Source: Tribonema minus
Taxonomy: Eukaryota > Sar > Xanthophyceae > Tribonematales > Tribonemataceae
Direction of reading: 5' to 3'
Assembly: GCA_017506865.1 (NCBI GenBank)
Contig: JAFCMP010000002.1
Span: 124,001 to 188,000 of the forward strand
DNA: 64,000 nt
The notes under the pieces are model-generated. The model did no database searches and was not told the origin of the DNA. It saw only the letters and a list, made by a program, of their open reading frames with translations. A program made the translations under genes and the position numbers. Position 1 is the first letter of the stretch, and each line of letters opens with the position of its first letter. Shown here piece after piece: positions 39,401 to 49,635 of this stretch.

Positions 39401-41049
39401 CTTTATTTGCCAGGCAAATCAGCGAGGAAACGGACTCGAGCGACGACGTTGTCAGTTCTGATTGCTGCTGAATGTGTGGCGACTGCTACAGAAACCGCCC
39501 ACTGTTGGCGTGATTGTGCATTTGTATCGCGTGCAGTTGTGTCAAAAACATCACTTCCGCGCCATGCTTGAACACATACTTGCAGCACATGAAGCAAAAG
39601 GACTTTTACGTTGTGTATGGGCAGGATGCAAGGATGAAAGGAAACACTTCAAAGCGCCAGTTGATGACCTGCAGCATACCAGATGCTGTGTCCCAAAAAC
39701 GCATAACGACAGAGCAGATCACCAACCTGGAGAAATCGCGTTAAATTTTGAGCCTTGCCACATGTGAACAATTGAAGACAGCCTACACTGGGAGATCAAT
39801 GGTGGCACACGTAGCCTTTGAGACACACGGTCTCTTCACTTGAAGTCTATGACAGTCCCTTGCACCAAGTATAAACTCAGCCGGTTGCACCTTCGCGCCA
39901 TTGCAAGTGGTGCATCATGTTCCATCACACATTCATCCGTTGCTGCTGTTACACCACATGCTTGCTTGCAGTGGCTACCCTGTGCCCCTGGAACCAGACG
40001 AGATCAGCACAGTCTATGACAGCCCATCCGCAGTGGTGGACGCCATGAAACGCGCTGCGAAAAGCGCAGCAGATGGGGGACCATTCCTGTACCGTTCTGA
40101 GGGGCTGGCGTTTGCCTACGTTGAACATGAGGGGGAGAAAGGGGCTACCCTCTTCATAGATGGGCACAGGTGATGATCTTTTCCTGCAAATCGTTAGCAG
40201 CATCCAGGTAGTACACTGCCTGCCTGACTTGTGACAAAGCAGCATGAGTTCAAGTGCCTCTGTGCGTATGCTACGCATGCATGCTGCACATACTAGTAGT
40301 ACCAGTATGCATGTATGGTCAATCGCACGCGATCAAAGAGTGTGGACCATGCAGAGTGCTTTTGCCCAATGTCCAAATTGAATGTACAACACGTGTGCGC
40401 ACGGGTGTCGATGCAACGCATCTCGGCACCAGTACCTCGGTATTTGTTCTGCAATGTAATGCAATGTTATATTGTACACTAATGTAACGTCGTATATTAC
40501 ATTACATTGTCAAACAGGCACCGAGATGCGTTGCATCGACATGACCTCCAGGGGCGCACATATCGTACAATCGAATTTTGCTGCTCAGCTGTGCCCAGCT
40601 CTTGGTGCTGAACAACTGCCACGGATCACCATGATGGACCAGGTGTCTTTTCTCTGATCATTGTTGTAGCCCAGAGGCCTCTTCTCCCGGGCCTGTCAGT
40701 GAGAGCTCACCAAAAAGCGTTCGGCACCTCATGCTGGTGCTGCAGCAGCTCACTGCTGCTGGCATCACACTGTTTGTCGTGTGCCTGGCCCTTGCACTGC
40801 ACATGCTCAACTTCAAGTACGCTTCAACTGCAACTGAGCGCGCTGCTGCCTGCGCTGCGCTCGCTTGACCGCTGCTGCAGCTTCCACCTCGGTCCGGGAA
40901 TGGTGTTCGCTGCAGAGCTGCTGTGCCAGGGCCCAAGATTGTCGCCACGGGACATGGGGCATCACCTGACGGGGGCTCACGCGGGGGACCTGGCACACCT
41001 GCTGCAGCAACTGCTGCTAGGCGGGTACTTGTATGCAGCTGATGACTAG
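30474..41049 (+). CDS. JmjC/cupin ribosomal oxygenase, RoxA/YcfD family (one exon inverted)
   Basis: The forward exons are 30474-30769, 34160-34301, 35000-35194, 37462-37593, 38842-38984, 39972-40169 and 40839-41049. All junctions are GT-AG and in phase except that the second exon is missing in this strand; it lies inverted at 31631-31828. Exon 1 gives a leader-like N-terminus and then FWQKKPLLIRQAF. Exon 34160 has WRVDDVMISYAARGG and the iron-binding HID (about residues 202-204). Exon 35000 has SPGDMLYLPPRWAHHGV, whose His near residue 270 is the second metal ligand. Exon 37462 has TISIGFRAPSHRDL. The last three exons form the dimerisation and winged-helix end, finishing LLLGGYLYAADD. The family uses Fe(II) and 2-oxoglutarate to hydroxylate ribosomal protein uL16 (bacterial) or related targets. 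Length would be about 504 residues with exon 2, against roughly 370-390 in bacteria, the excess being mostly the leader, which suggests an organelle. Confidence 0.92.
31470..31600 (+). repeat. Dispersed repeat R, copy 3, left flank of the inverted RoxA exon
   Basis: Carries GACTCGTGGCCACTTGCTGC and TATTGGTGGAAGGCACTGGC. It is more diverged than copy 4 and in the opposite orientation to it. Confidence 0.75.
31631..31828 (-). CDS. Exon 2 of the RoxA gene, in inverted orientation
   Basis: On the minus strand this 198-nt segment has a CCCCCAG acceptor and a GTATGT donor. It encodes SPISPDELAGLSCADDVES, then VRHGPFDEGTF and HWTLLVNEVN, the part of RoxA that follows the QAF of exon 1. Its entry phase needs one base after a two-base codon start, exactly what exon 30474-30769 leaves. 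Its exit phase is the one expected by exon 34160-34301. It is therefore the missing exon of the forward gene, not a separate gene. Facing copies of repeat R flank it at 31470-31600 and 32935-33115, so an inversion between repeats, real or from assembly, explains it. Confidence 0.9.
32280..32400. repeat. GT/GC dinucleotide microsatellite
   Basis: Alternating GTGTGT and GCGCGC runs with interruptions, inside the inverted block of the RoxA gene. Confidence 0.9.
32935..33115 (-). repeat. Dispersed repeat R, copy 4, right flank of the inverted RoxA exon
   Basis: Close match to copy 2 over its full length, including the TTAGCG and AAGTCTTTT words at its far end. It faces copy 3. Confidence 0.8.
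34348..34417 (+). repeat. Donor-side echo of RoxA exon 34160-34301
   Basis: The last 68 exon bases, from TATGCGGCACGCGGCGGCAG to the end, recur after 46 bp of intron with only a few differences. The copy would still encode the HID metal motif, and the exon boundary with GT-like sequence is copied too. Confidence 0.92.
34708..34733. repeat. Interstitial TTAGGG telomere-type run
   Basis: TTAGGGTTAGGGTTAGGGTT within a RoxA intron. Confidence 0.9.
35250..35905 (+). repeat. Donor-side echo array of RoxA exon 35000-35194, about four copies
   Basis: The exon end with donor (GTCAGCCTGGACGACGTGAG, then TGTTGAGCGCTGCTGAC) is copied near-perfectly at 35251-35335. More decayed copies lie near 35390-35460, 35640-35690 and 35865-35925. 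Repeat R copy 5 interrupts the array. Confidence 0.92.
35467..35592 (-). repeat. Dispersed repeat R, copy 5
   Basis: Core and end words are conserved in minus orientation. It sits inside the RoxA intron between donor-side echoes. Confidence 0.78.
36835..37365 (+). repeat. Acceptor-side echo array of RoxA exon 37462-37593, about four copies
   Basis: The unit is TTAGTGACGTTCTGGCTTCT, then TGTTGTGTGCT, the AG and GAGTGCACAACCATC. It recurs near 36836, 37107, 37225 and 37322 before the true acceptor at 37461. Several copies keep a usable pyrimidine tract and AG. Confidence 0.92.
37732..37905 (+). repeat. Donor-side echoes of RoxA exon 37462-37593
   Basis: CCGTGTACGAGGACCCCGAT, then TTGACCATTCAGGTACG recurs at 37732-37772 with the GTACG donor intact. 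A shorter remnant, ATTCAGGTACGCAGGTAC, lies near 37890. C-runs and a 'catcgagtgtgtagagagtt' word are co-duplicated. Confidence 0.9.
38180..38370 (+). repeat. Two-copy tandem repeat of about 120 bp
   Basis: The segment with GAATTGAGGAAGCAAGATGG recurs as GACTTGAAGAAGCAAGACGG about 120 bp later. The related exon edge, if any, is not evident. Confidence 0.65.
38627..38765 (+). repeat. Acceptor-side echoes of RoxA exon 38842-38984
   Basis: CCACAGGCAAACCCCGGGCA, then GATACAGCG recurs at about 38626 and 38735 before the real acceptor at 38841. It takes about 105 bp of intron (with CATTATATGCCATTTGACAA) along each time. Confidence 0.93.
39122..39260 (+). repeat. Whole-exon echo of RoxA exon 38842-38984
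   Basis: A decayed copy of most of the exon and its donor: CAGCGACCCCTGACAGAGGC at the start, then TTCACCAAGAACTGCCACGA and CACACGTGA near the end, followed by the same TGGCTTCTGCAAGA intron start. Frame is lost. Confidence 0.85.
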
Positions 41050-43785
41050 CCTCCGAGAATATACTTCAACATGATCATCAGAATGATTGTGTATATTCCG
41101 GAATACTAACATTTACAACAAGTGCAGCATCGTGGCGTGTGTCTCCAACCAGCAGATCAACTAGTAGTACACAGCCTTGCAATCAATGGATCTTGCAGAC
41201 TCGCTTGATCAGCCTGAGGGCTATGATAGCTATATCTAGAGTCGCAGCGGCTGGGCATGCCATGCACTGAGCTGATGCGACATTCAATTTGGTGCGCAAA
41301 GTTGTCAATGAGCATTGAGCACAGGCCTGGCGCAGCTATCAGTGTTGCACAATGTTGCACAAACTTAAAGTTCAAGTTGAATATCATAGCAGTACTACCA
41401 GTATGTGAAAGGTTACTGATAGGCTCATTGACAAGTTGCCCAGGGCAAATGCTATGCTGGAACCTTCAAGTTGACGCGCTGTTCATTTAGCATCATGACC
41501 ATGAATTGAACAAGATCTGAATCAGATTCAGTCTGAGAAGTATAATACACTAATTTCAAATGCCGAAGTATCATCATGGATCCACTGGCATGCAGGTAGA
41601 TAACATTACGCAGGAGCTGCCGCCACTGGCAGCTAGGGCAGGCGGCATCAGCAATGCATTAACCATCGGCAACCGTTACTGCCAATGTGGGTTAGGGTTA
41701 CTAATGGTAGGGCTAGTAGGATGAGGTCAACAATGCGTTGGGAACACGGAGCCGCGCCCCCTCTGACCGGCAGAGCATCCTGAGCAAAAGCGGCTTAGTG
41801 TCAGGTATAGGTAATAGCATAAACTTTGATGCTGCCTGCACTTCAACTTGAAGTTCATGTTAAATCCGACAGGAGACTGTGCTCCCCAATCATAAATTGA
41901 GTCTGCTTCTAAATCACAAGACCGTCTGATCACAAGACCGAGTGACTCATTGACAAGTGCACATATTATGCATAACTTATAATTATTGAATATGCCAGAA
42001 CAACTTGAAGTTACATCCGATGAGTCACGAAAGTGTTACGGGCTGTAAATTACGGCGTATATGCCGTATAAAGCTTTGAACTATAAGGTCGCGATGCAAC
42101 GGGCGGCAACAGCTGCCAGTCACAGTGTCAGTACATAGTGTCAGTACATACTCATGAACTTCACGCCTTAGGGCAACTTGTACTTTCAATCAATTCTTGC
42201 TCTGGGCGCGATAAAGCCTAGATGAATGGTATCTAAGCTTGCTATAGGGAATGTCAACTTGTAGTACTTATCAAGGCCCCGAGGGAGGCCGGTTCGCCAG
42301 GAGTTTCTACTAGTACTACTAGTTGTCTCAGAGGCTACTAGGAGAAGGTAATAATTATTAATAGTATTTACATCGGATTTCCTACGCATCGGCAGCCTGA
42401 GGTACCGCTGGCTGCCATCATGGCACTCAGTCTGGCCTGCACTGCGCCCTCAGGCTACTGGTATTACCACGAGCACTGCATGATGGCATGGACAATGTCT
42501 GTCGGAGTCTCTGTGTCACAGTGGTGCTTCAGCCGTTGTGACGCGGTGACCGTGACAGATTGAGTCCAGCCTGAGCGCTGAACTTCGTGCTTTGCATAAC
42601 ATGTGCACGCTTGACATTCGAGTTGATGCGCTCCCGGACCGCCAGTTCCTGTGCCAACGATCATCATGATGTGCTGACTAACATATTAAGCCAATTGGCA
42701 AGTACTCTGGATTTGACGCTTCAAGCTGGCAACTTGAACTCTGGCCAGCCGGCTGCAGCGTTGGCAGTGCGCAGTATTTACGTACATACAGAATCTGACA
42801 TTTCTTTGAAACTCCCCGGTGGCCCCGCCTAACTCGGAGCGCAGTGGCAATGCTGAGTTGCATCGCCAGCTGTTACTGTAACATTTCAATCCACAGCTTG
42901 GGACTTCTTTCATAGTATGCCAAATTGAATCACTGCCAGGCTGTGCTCGCCCACTGTGCGCCCAGGTGTTGCCGATACGACGCATCTCCGAGACGGTACC
43001 TGTACGACAGTGGTTGCCAATGTGGGAACCGGGGTGCACCAGTCTCCTGTGTGTGTGTGCCGTGAATATATGTCCGCTGATGACTACGCGGCCTGCTCCT
43101 ACCTTGACCCAGCAACTCCTGTGTGCCGTGAGAAACGGCCCTGGGGTCCACCCTAACTCCCATACCAGCCCATTGGCAAGTAGGCCACCATGGTTGACGA
43201 GAACAAGCAGCAGCAAGGCGCTTAAGGCTTATAGCTCAGTTTCACAGGTGTCGATGTGATTAGCATGAAGCATCTGCTGTCACGTCGGCAGAATATGGCA
43301 TAAAGCCAGTATGGCAGAACATGGCTGAATAGCCCGGGGGCGCCTCTAACCCTAGGTCGCCCCACAACTTGAACGCCACTCACTGACAGACTGAGGTCAT
43401 AGAACTGGCATGCCGTCATTCGTAGTACGACTCAGAGTCTACGACATTCAATGGCACATAGTATTATTTGAGAATTACAAAGTCAACTTCAACTTCAACT
43501 TCTCAAAGGATGGCCCAGAGTAAACTTGAAGGCGCCCGGCCGGACCGGGTGTGGTGCTTGACATTTGAAGCTTCAAGTTGAAGTTTGCGTCCAAGATCTC
43601 ACCACCCGGTTACCCCGGCAGTTATGGTAACCGTAGCATACGTAGTTTAGACTACAGGTATGCTTAGGCCATCCGATTTTGAATCCGATTCGACGAATCG
43701 GTATTCCGAATACCGCAAAAGCGCGCTGCTGCCACTGGCAGGCATGGGGGCCTGCCCGCCGCGCAAGGGGGAGGCGCTGCAGCTG
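41050..43785. other. Intergenic region after RoxA
   Basis: No gene recognised. Contains decayed LINE 3' tails in minus orientation (42178-42310), scattered CTTCAACTTGAAG words and a few TTAGGG-type hexamers near 41693 and 43350. Confidence 0.5.
42178..42310 (-). mobile_element. Two adjoining LINE 3' tails, minus orientation
   Basis: 42178-42245 matches, in reverse, the tail of the 7122-9012 LINE (TTCTTGCTCTGGGCGCGATA and AGATGAATGGTATCTA). 42265-42300 resembles, in reverse, the tail of the 24560-27151 LINE (AGGCCCCGAGGGAGGCCGGT). Both are decayed. Confidence 0.7.
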
Positions 43786-44352
43786 CTACCGAGCCGAGCT
43801 GCTGACGACGATGCGCGCTGACACCGCGAGCGCCCTTGTGAGCAGGAGCGCGGCGCCTGCCGCGGCGCCGCCGCCCTCTGGTGCCACCGCGGGGTCCGCT
43901 GCCGCGCGTACTTCGGCCGCTGCCGCGCTGGCGGCATCTACAACAGGCGGCGGCGTGCCCGCCGCCGCCGCCGCGCCCGCCACCGCCATGCCCGCCGCCA
44001 CCGCCGCCGCCGCGCCAGACATTTCGGAGCTAGCCTGAGGCTCAAGGTCTCCCGCCACGGGCGTGGTGGTCACCGCGCCGGCGGCGTCCGCCGCCGGCAC
44101 CGCCACTCTCGCAGCGCGCGCCGCTTCCGCTGCCAGCTGCGCCTCGAGTCGAATGGTCGCCGCGGCGCTGCGCACCTGCTCGCCTTCGCGCAGGCTCCGT
44201 TGCTGCGCCGCCAGCCGCTTAGCATGGACTTGCTCGGCCAGAGACTGGTCGCGTTCGGCCTCAGCGGCCCGCTTCTTGCCTCGGTGGCTGTTGAAGCTGA
44301 AGGATGGGCAGAACCAAGATGTGCAGCGAATTTTTGGCGTGTGTGGCTTCAC
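43786..44352 (-). CDS. GC-rich open frame, Ala-rich with a basic coiled segment; uncertain
   Basis: A 188-residue frame. After a possible CTTCAACAG acceptor it has the charged helical stretch RGKKRAAEAERDQSLAEQ, then a long Ala/Val/Gly-rich tail. The local GC content is much higher than the flanks. I recognise no family. Similar Ala-rich linkers occur in the LINE at 7122, so this may be a transposon remnant or an isolated exon. The opposite strand is equally low in complexity, so coding direction is a weak call. Confidence 0.3.
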   Translation of the reverse strand: MKPHTPKIRCTSWFCPSFSFNSHRGKKRAAEAERDQSLAEQVHAKRLAAQQRSLREGEQVRSAAATIRLEAQLAAEAARAARVAVPAADAAGAVTTTPVAGDLEPQASSEMSGAAAAVAAGMAVAGAAAAAGTPPPVVDAASAAAAEVRAAADPAVAPEGGGAAAGAALLLTRALAVSARIVVSSSAR

Positions 44353-45666
44353 CGGCCCGGATGTGCCTAGCCGACTGCTGGTTGCGATGCGGGCGCCCCA
44401 CTGATTGTACTGCCAGATATCATCATCGGAATCTTAATGAGATCATCATCCGACTGAGTCAGAATCTTGTTGAATGTCTGTACATGTATGTACATGCCCA
44501 CTGGTGGATGCTCAAACTACTGTTGTACAATGCAGTAGATGACAACAAAGGACGGCAGCCTTCTCCGCTTGCTGTACACACCACCTGCTGCAATGTATAG
44601 AGTGTCATGCATTTGTAATATTCAAAGAAGCACTATTATTGTAAACCATATCCACGCATTAAGGAGGCGCCAGCAATGCTTGTTTGTATCAGCTACTGCA
44701 TGTTTGCTATCAACTCGTCAGCACCGAGGCATCTCAGCTGGAAGCTCCCCATGCGCATCATCATTTTTTTGAAGCAAACCCCACACGGTTAGGCCGCATC
44801 CTCGGTGTTCTCATTAGTGGCCATTGAGAGATGGTTCTGTGCTCGCAGCATCCGCTGACGACGTGAGCTTCTGCATATATTCATGATTTGGTTGGCTACA
44901 ATAAGTGCTGCAGCATACACTGATCGTCGTGCTGTCGCTTCAACTTCGTGGCCATTAATTCTAAGGGGTGCCAGATGAGTGAACAATGAAGCAATGAACA
45001 ATGAGGGCTGTCCTGACAGCCGCTTTTTGCGGGAACACGGATGAAAAACACACAACGACAGTGGCATATTGCAGATGAATTTACCGCACCCACCCTTTCG
45101 AGAGCTGTGAAACACAATTTTAAAGTGAATGTATCTCAACATTTGTAGCTGATTCATACGGTCGCCATATGACAGAAGTGCGTAAACAGCGCACAGACAA
45201 CGACACCAAGCGTTGCACAAATGCTGCCGTATACTTCCAGAATGTTGCGCACGTTGGCCATGTATGTAGGCACAAAACAGAACATGAACGAAGAGCGCCT
45301 GTCGTTGCATTGTGTGTGCAATGTTCATGTCTGCATATATATAAATGGGGGTCTTAGGCACGGGGGCATCACAGGTGGCTGTATGATGCACAAAGCAGGG
45401 CGCACGCAGGACATACTTGTGGAAGCGCCTGTCATCTCTGTGCATGTCTGCATACATGAGTGTCTGTGTCCTGCATTCGGTAGACTACTCTCTTGCCCAG
45501 GTGTATTTGTGCTTTTGTCTTGCAATCTGCATGAAGGACCAGTGCGGCACAAAATGTGGTGCAAGGCATAATGCCAGACACAAGCAACTGCGGCACCATG
45601 CGCGCACCACTGTACATATGCCGCTGGCAAGCCGACACTGGTTCATCTTGAGTTACAACACGCTGC
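44353..45666. other. Spacer, no confident gene
   Basis: Contains a partially duplicated segment (about 45245-45345 against 45420-45475, sharing GAAGCGCCTGTC and CATGTCTGCATA words). Open frames here have non-protein-like composition. Confidence 0.45.
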
Positions 45667-47540
45667 CTACTGCTCCCCAGCTTGCTGCTGCTGCTTGGCG
45701 TGCTGCTGCTTCTGCTCTTGCAGGTACTGCCCCATTGCAATCCACATAAAGTGTGATTGCATGCTGACTTGCTTCTTGAATGGATCAATCACAAACGCGT
45801 GCCACTTGGCCAATGCTGCAAGTAGCGTGTCCAACTCTGTAAATCCAAAGGCTACACAGGCGTCTTCTTTAAACAGTGCAGGCTTGCCCGCCCGCAGCTG
45901 CTCGAGGAATAGACGGCTGTCATCCTTGCTGAAAGTGCCGTTTTTCTTGGCGATCGCTATGAAATTCCGGAGAGTGTCCTGCGCATCTCTGACGCCCACC
46001 TCCCTGTATGCATGCGCATGCTCCACGCACTCCTCCGCCGATTTTGCTTCGCGGCACGCCTCGGATACCTCCACTAAGTGCATCGCGTGCTCTCCTACCA
46101 GGCTGGTGATGTTGGCGGCGATGCCGGGGAACTTGGGTAGACGTTGCTGAATGTACTGGTGCGCCTCAGCCTCCGTGAAGTCTGGTGCGCTGTACCTTCT
46201 CACTCGCAGCTCTGACAGGCCGATTGGCACGCCCAGTGCGCTCCGTGAGGCTGACACGACAATGACAAAGGTGGCGAGCATCTCGTCAAACCCGAGCTGC
46301 TTGGCTGCCAACAGGATTTCGCACAGGGTATGCGGTGTCACCTCGCTGTTGATCTCGATGACGATGACAGCGCGGCGACGGTACTTGACAAGATACGTAG
46401 CCAGTGCAGCGCGTGCCCGGTCTGCAGTCATGGTCCCCGCTGGCTGCGCCGTGGTGCGCTTTGACGTGACGCGTGTAAGGACCTGATCCAGCCAACCCTG
46501 GATGTCGGTGATGCCCTCAGTGTAGTATGCGGTGATGACGCCACGCATGCCCTGCCCACACATACATGTGCATGCGCGGTGGGGCGATGAGTGCGGTGAT
46601 GCAAGGCACATACTACCATAGTTGAGCATGGAAGGCATCTGTGTAGACCACTGCGCACAGCAGCGTGCGGCTGGTGCTGTTGGCGATCATCTTGGCATGC
46701 ACGCAGTACATCACATTATTTACAAGTGCACAGCACGCACTGGCGTACCGTGAAGCGACAATGCTGTGCATATCGAACACCCGTCTGATGACCGCAGCAC
46801 ATCAAGGTACATACTAGTGCACAGCACGCGCAGGCGTACCGTAAAGCGACAATGTTTTGCATGTTCAACACCTGTCACCTGAGGACCTACCGCACGCCTC
46901 GCCTCATCTTCATGCCAGCTGTGACGATGCTCGTCTTGCCGACACCACGAGGCCCGTACATCAGGATGGCATAGTTCTACATGCTGGCTTTGACTGCATT
47001 GACGGTGTTGTTGAAGTCCTTGAAGCAGACGCGGTCCACAAGAACACCATTGTCTTGGTGGCTCTTTTTGACGGAGGACCCCCAGTGCCATGCCAGTCTG
47101 TCGGCAGCCTCTGTCGCCGGCAGATGTCCAAATATCCAAATACCTTCATCGCGTCCAAGGCGCCAGGCTGGAGAATTCCGGCATTGACGGCGCTGTCCAG
47201 AAGCGGCTCCAGCGCTGCCTTCGCTGTTTCCTCCGCTGACTGCGTGGGGCACGACGGGAAATTTGAGTTCAACTCGGCTTCAAGCAGCAGCAGGCAGGCA
47301 CTGCGCCTCTTCTCTTTTGCGCGTATGCAAAGTGATGCAGCATCAAGCCAAGCAAGTCAGGTCACTTACCTGCCAATCTGCGGGCGCCATGTGTAAGGGC
47401 AGACAAGGCAACGAGCGCGCAATGCCCCCAAAAGCGCTAGGCAAACGCAGTGATGACAGCCGCGCACTTGCAGGCATGAAGGCAGAGGCCAGGGGAACAG
47501 CAACCGCAGCCGGTGCCAGCAGTGCCTTCCACATAACCAT
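45667..47540 (-). CDS. Plastid-leader P-loop ATPase, paralog 2, probable pseudogene or mis-sequenced gene
   Basis: Exon 1 (47370-47540) encodes a signal peptide, MVMWKALLAPAAVAVPLASA, directly followed by FMPASARLSS. This is the classic bipartite plastid leader of secondary red-plastid algae. Exon 2 (47144-47239) is in phase. The next segment, about 46891-47108, requires a frame change or a 35-nt intron. It reaches the Walker A region YGPRGVGKTSIV, but a TAG codon interrupts it just before (about 46971-46973). The large last exon (45667-46551) has VIVIEINSEVT, FVIVVSASRSALGVP and a helical C-terminus ending in Gln-rich sequence. It aligns in order with the ATPase at 28448-30155. The exon 3/4 junction needs a weak GTGCGG donor to keep phase. 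Function beyond ATP binding is unknown. Confidence 0.6.
46730..46875 (-). repeat. Two-copy repeat in the ATPase 2 intron
   Basis: GCACAGCACGCACTGGCGTA, then CCGTGAAGCGACAATG recurs about 82 bp later (46732 and 46814). Confidence 0.8.
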
Positions 47541-48558
47541 GCTTGTGACCTGCGTAGGAGTTTGTGGGAACACCATGTGCGGATGGTGGCAGCATCAGAA
47601 GTATTGCTGTCTGGTATCCGCATAAACAGCAGTTCGCTGACCTGTTGAAGCATGAGGCCTATGGGCTGACTGCATTGGAGAAGCAGTCAAACCGCCGCAA
47701 GATGGTGCGCTGCCACGAGCTGCAACCCACTTCTTGCCGATGCTCACGGCACCGCTAGGCAGGATTGATGCGTCGAACGAACGCAGCGCAGCACGCCCCA
47801 ATAAACGGGCGAACGTGTCCATCGCTCTGTTATGATGTGCTGCTAGCTGGTGGTTTGCCGGCCCACGCCCACGGAAGACGCAACACCTACAGCTGCTTAT
47901 CCGCCTGCCCTGTTGTGTCGGTGGCAGCTAGCTCTTCGATCACGACCGGCTCTCACCTGGCTCTGCCGCCAAGCTTGGCACTGCACACAGGGTATCAGCA
48001 CCACCTGAGGGAGATTATCACCAGCGAGGCCAGCGGCCAGCGGCCTTGACTCCTGACTGCTGCCTAACCCTCTCTGTATACTTTTTTCTCCTAGAAGTTG
48101 AAGTAGTGAGCTCGCGAGCTTGGTGTTATTGTCTGCGCGCTTTCGTCATACGGCGGCCGTATAACTCATCTGGAAAGTATTACTAATTCCGTGTGCAAAT
48201 GGCGACTTGAGCACTGCCTGTACAACTCGCTTCTGCCCCGATGATGAATTGTTCTATTTGAAGAAGGAAGCTTTGGGGGGGGGGTTTGAGGAAGGTTGGC
48301 GGGGGCTCATGACAACGGGCATTGCTATATCTAGGGAGCCGGCGGGTTGGCGCTGGCTGGCGAGGGCTGCGGCAACAGTGTGATGCGCCATTTTTTAGTT
48401 GTCATGGCATGTTCAAGATGTTGATGATGGTGTATAAGTCAGACTGACAAACGTACCCGGGCGCTCCAGTGTAATGATATGATAGCGACTATGAGTACTT
48501 TTATTATATTCCACTTGTGGCTGTGGAAATGCCATGTTGTAGGTGTGTCGCCTTGTTC
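47541..48558. other. Upstream region of ATPase 2
   Basis: Should hold the ATPase 2 promoter. Plus-strand frames near 47765-48049 have no recognisable domain. A run of nine G occurs near 48276. Confidence 0.4.
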
Positions 48559-49610
48559 TCACTCTTGGATGTAGCATGCAAAGCTTGCACGCCACACCCC
48601 GCCCCCCACATCACCCCCAACAAAGCACCCGCAAGCGACTGTCCCCCACATACTAGCAGGGATACCAAACAAAGCTACAAGACTCTCCCCCCACAGACAG
48701 ACCCGTCTTAGGGCCACCCAGCTCCACGCAGACTCCATCTCAAAGTTTTCATGCAGGCCAAGGTCACCATAATGGGCCCTGAACTGGAGATTGTGGCTAT
48801 CTACGTGAACCCCGATATCATAAAGATAAGCAGAGGGAGTCACTGCCAGTGGGCGCCAGGCGCTGACGCTAGAAAGGCTATATAACTAAGCAAAGCATCG
48901 CCTCCTTGATGAGCGGGACGGTGGTACACCGGGCCTCCCATATCACCCCCAACAAAGCATCCGCAAGCGACTGTCCCCCACACACTAGCAGGGATACCAA
49001 ACAAAGCTGCAAGACTCTTCCCCCACAGACAGACCCTTCTAAGGGCCACCCAGCTCCACGCAGACTCCATCTCAAAGTTTTCATGCAGGCCAAGGTCACC
49101 ATGATGGGCCCTGAACTGGAGATTGTGGCTGTCTACGTGAACCCCGATATCATAGAGATAAGCAGAGGGAGTCACTGGGCGCCAGGCGCTGACGCTAGAG
49201 AGAAAGGCTATATAACTAAGTAAAGCATCGCCTCCTTGATGAGCGAGGTCACGGCTCACCGCAGGCTGCAAGCCTGACAAGATATTGCCATTTACCGCTG
49301 CGAGTAACTTGTGGTTGGTGCCGTGGCGTGCAGCCGACTCCGCTTGCTCTCCAAGCACGCCAAGCCGCTGCCTGTCCCTCCTCCGCACGCCAGCCAGGGC
49401 TTCCGAGACACCACCACACGTTTGAAGTTCTCTCGAAGGGGCTACGCACGCTGGCATCACCTGAGGGCCGCTGGTGCTAGCTCCTGCAAGCCCTGCAGCC
49501 CAGCCCACGACTATGAGTACTATTGCGCCCGCCACTGCACGCGCACTTGCTGCTTGTGGCCGTTTGGCGCCACAGGAAGAAGCATTTGATGAGCTGACCT
49601 GAGAAAACAC
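48559..49610 (-). CDS. Hypothetical protein with membrane/signal segment and internal tandem duplication
   Basis: The minus frame from 49610 has a hydrophobic segment, AVAGAIVLIVVGWAAGLAGA, near its start. This is followed by a region that occurs twice: about 48900-49250 and 48580-48880. The repeated part reads SAYLYDIGVHVDSHNLQF, then LGLHENFEMESAWSWVALR, and is almost identical between copies apart from a short insertion. The frame stops at 48840 between the copies; the second copy continues open in another frame. It may be an exon plus a donor-side echo rather than a two-domain protein. No family recognised. The ATG at 49610 is followed by TTTTCTCAG, so it could instead be an acceptor. Confidence 0.4.
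48580..49250 (-). repeat. Tandem duplication of about 330 bp
   Basis: Two copies (about 48590-48880 and 48925-49235) share long exact blocks such as AGCGACTGTCCCCCACA and CAGCTCCACGCAGACTCCAT. It is the youngest-looking duplication in the window. Confidence 0.93.
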
Positions 49611-49635
49611 AATTGAGCTGCGGCGTACGCGCTGG

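Noticed and set aside
42686-43216. 176-codon minus frame
   Set aside because: No recognisable motif, no splice context, and a second frame on the same strand is also open.
44789-45457. 222-codon minus frame
   Set aside because: Residue composition (many Cys, His, Tyr scattered) is not protein-like, no domain is visible and the region is locally duplicated intergenic sequence.
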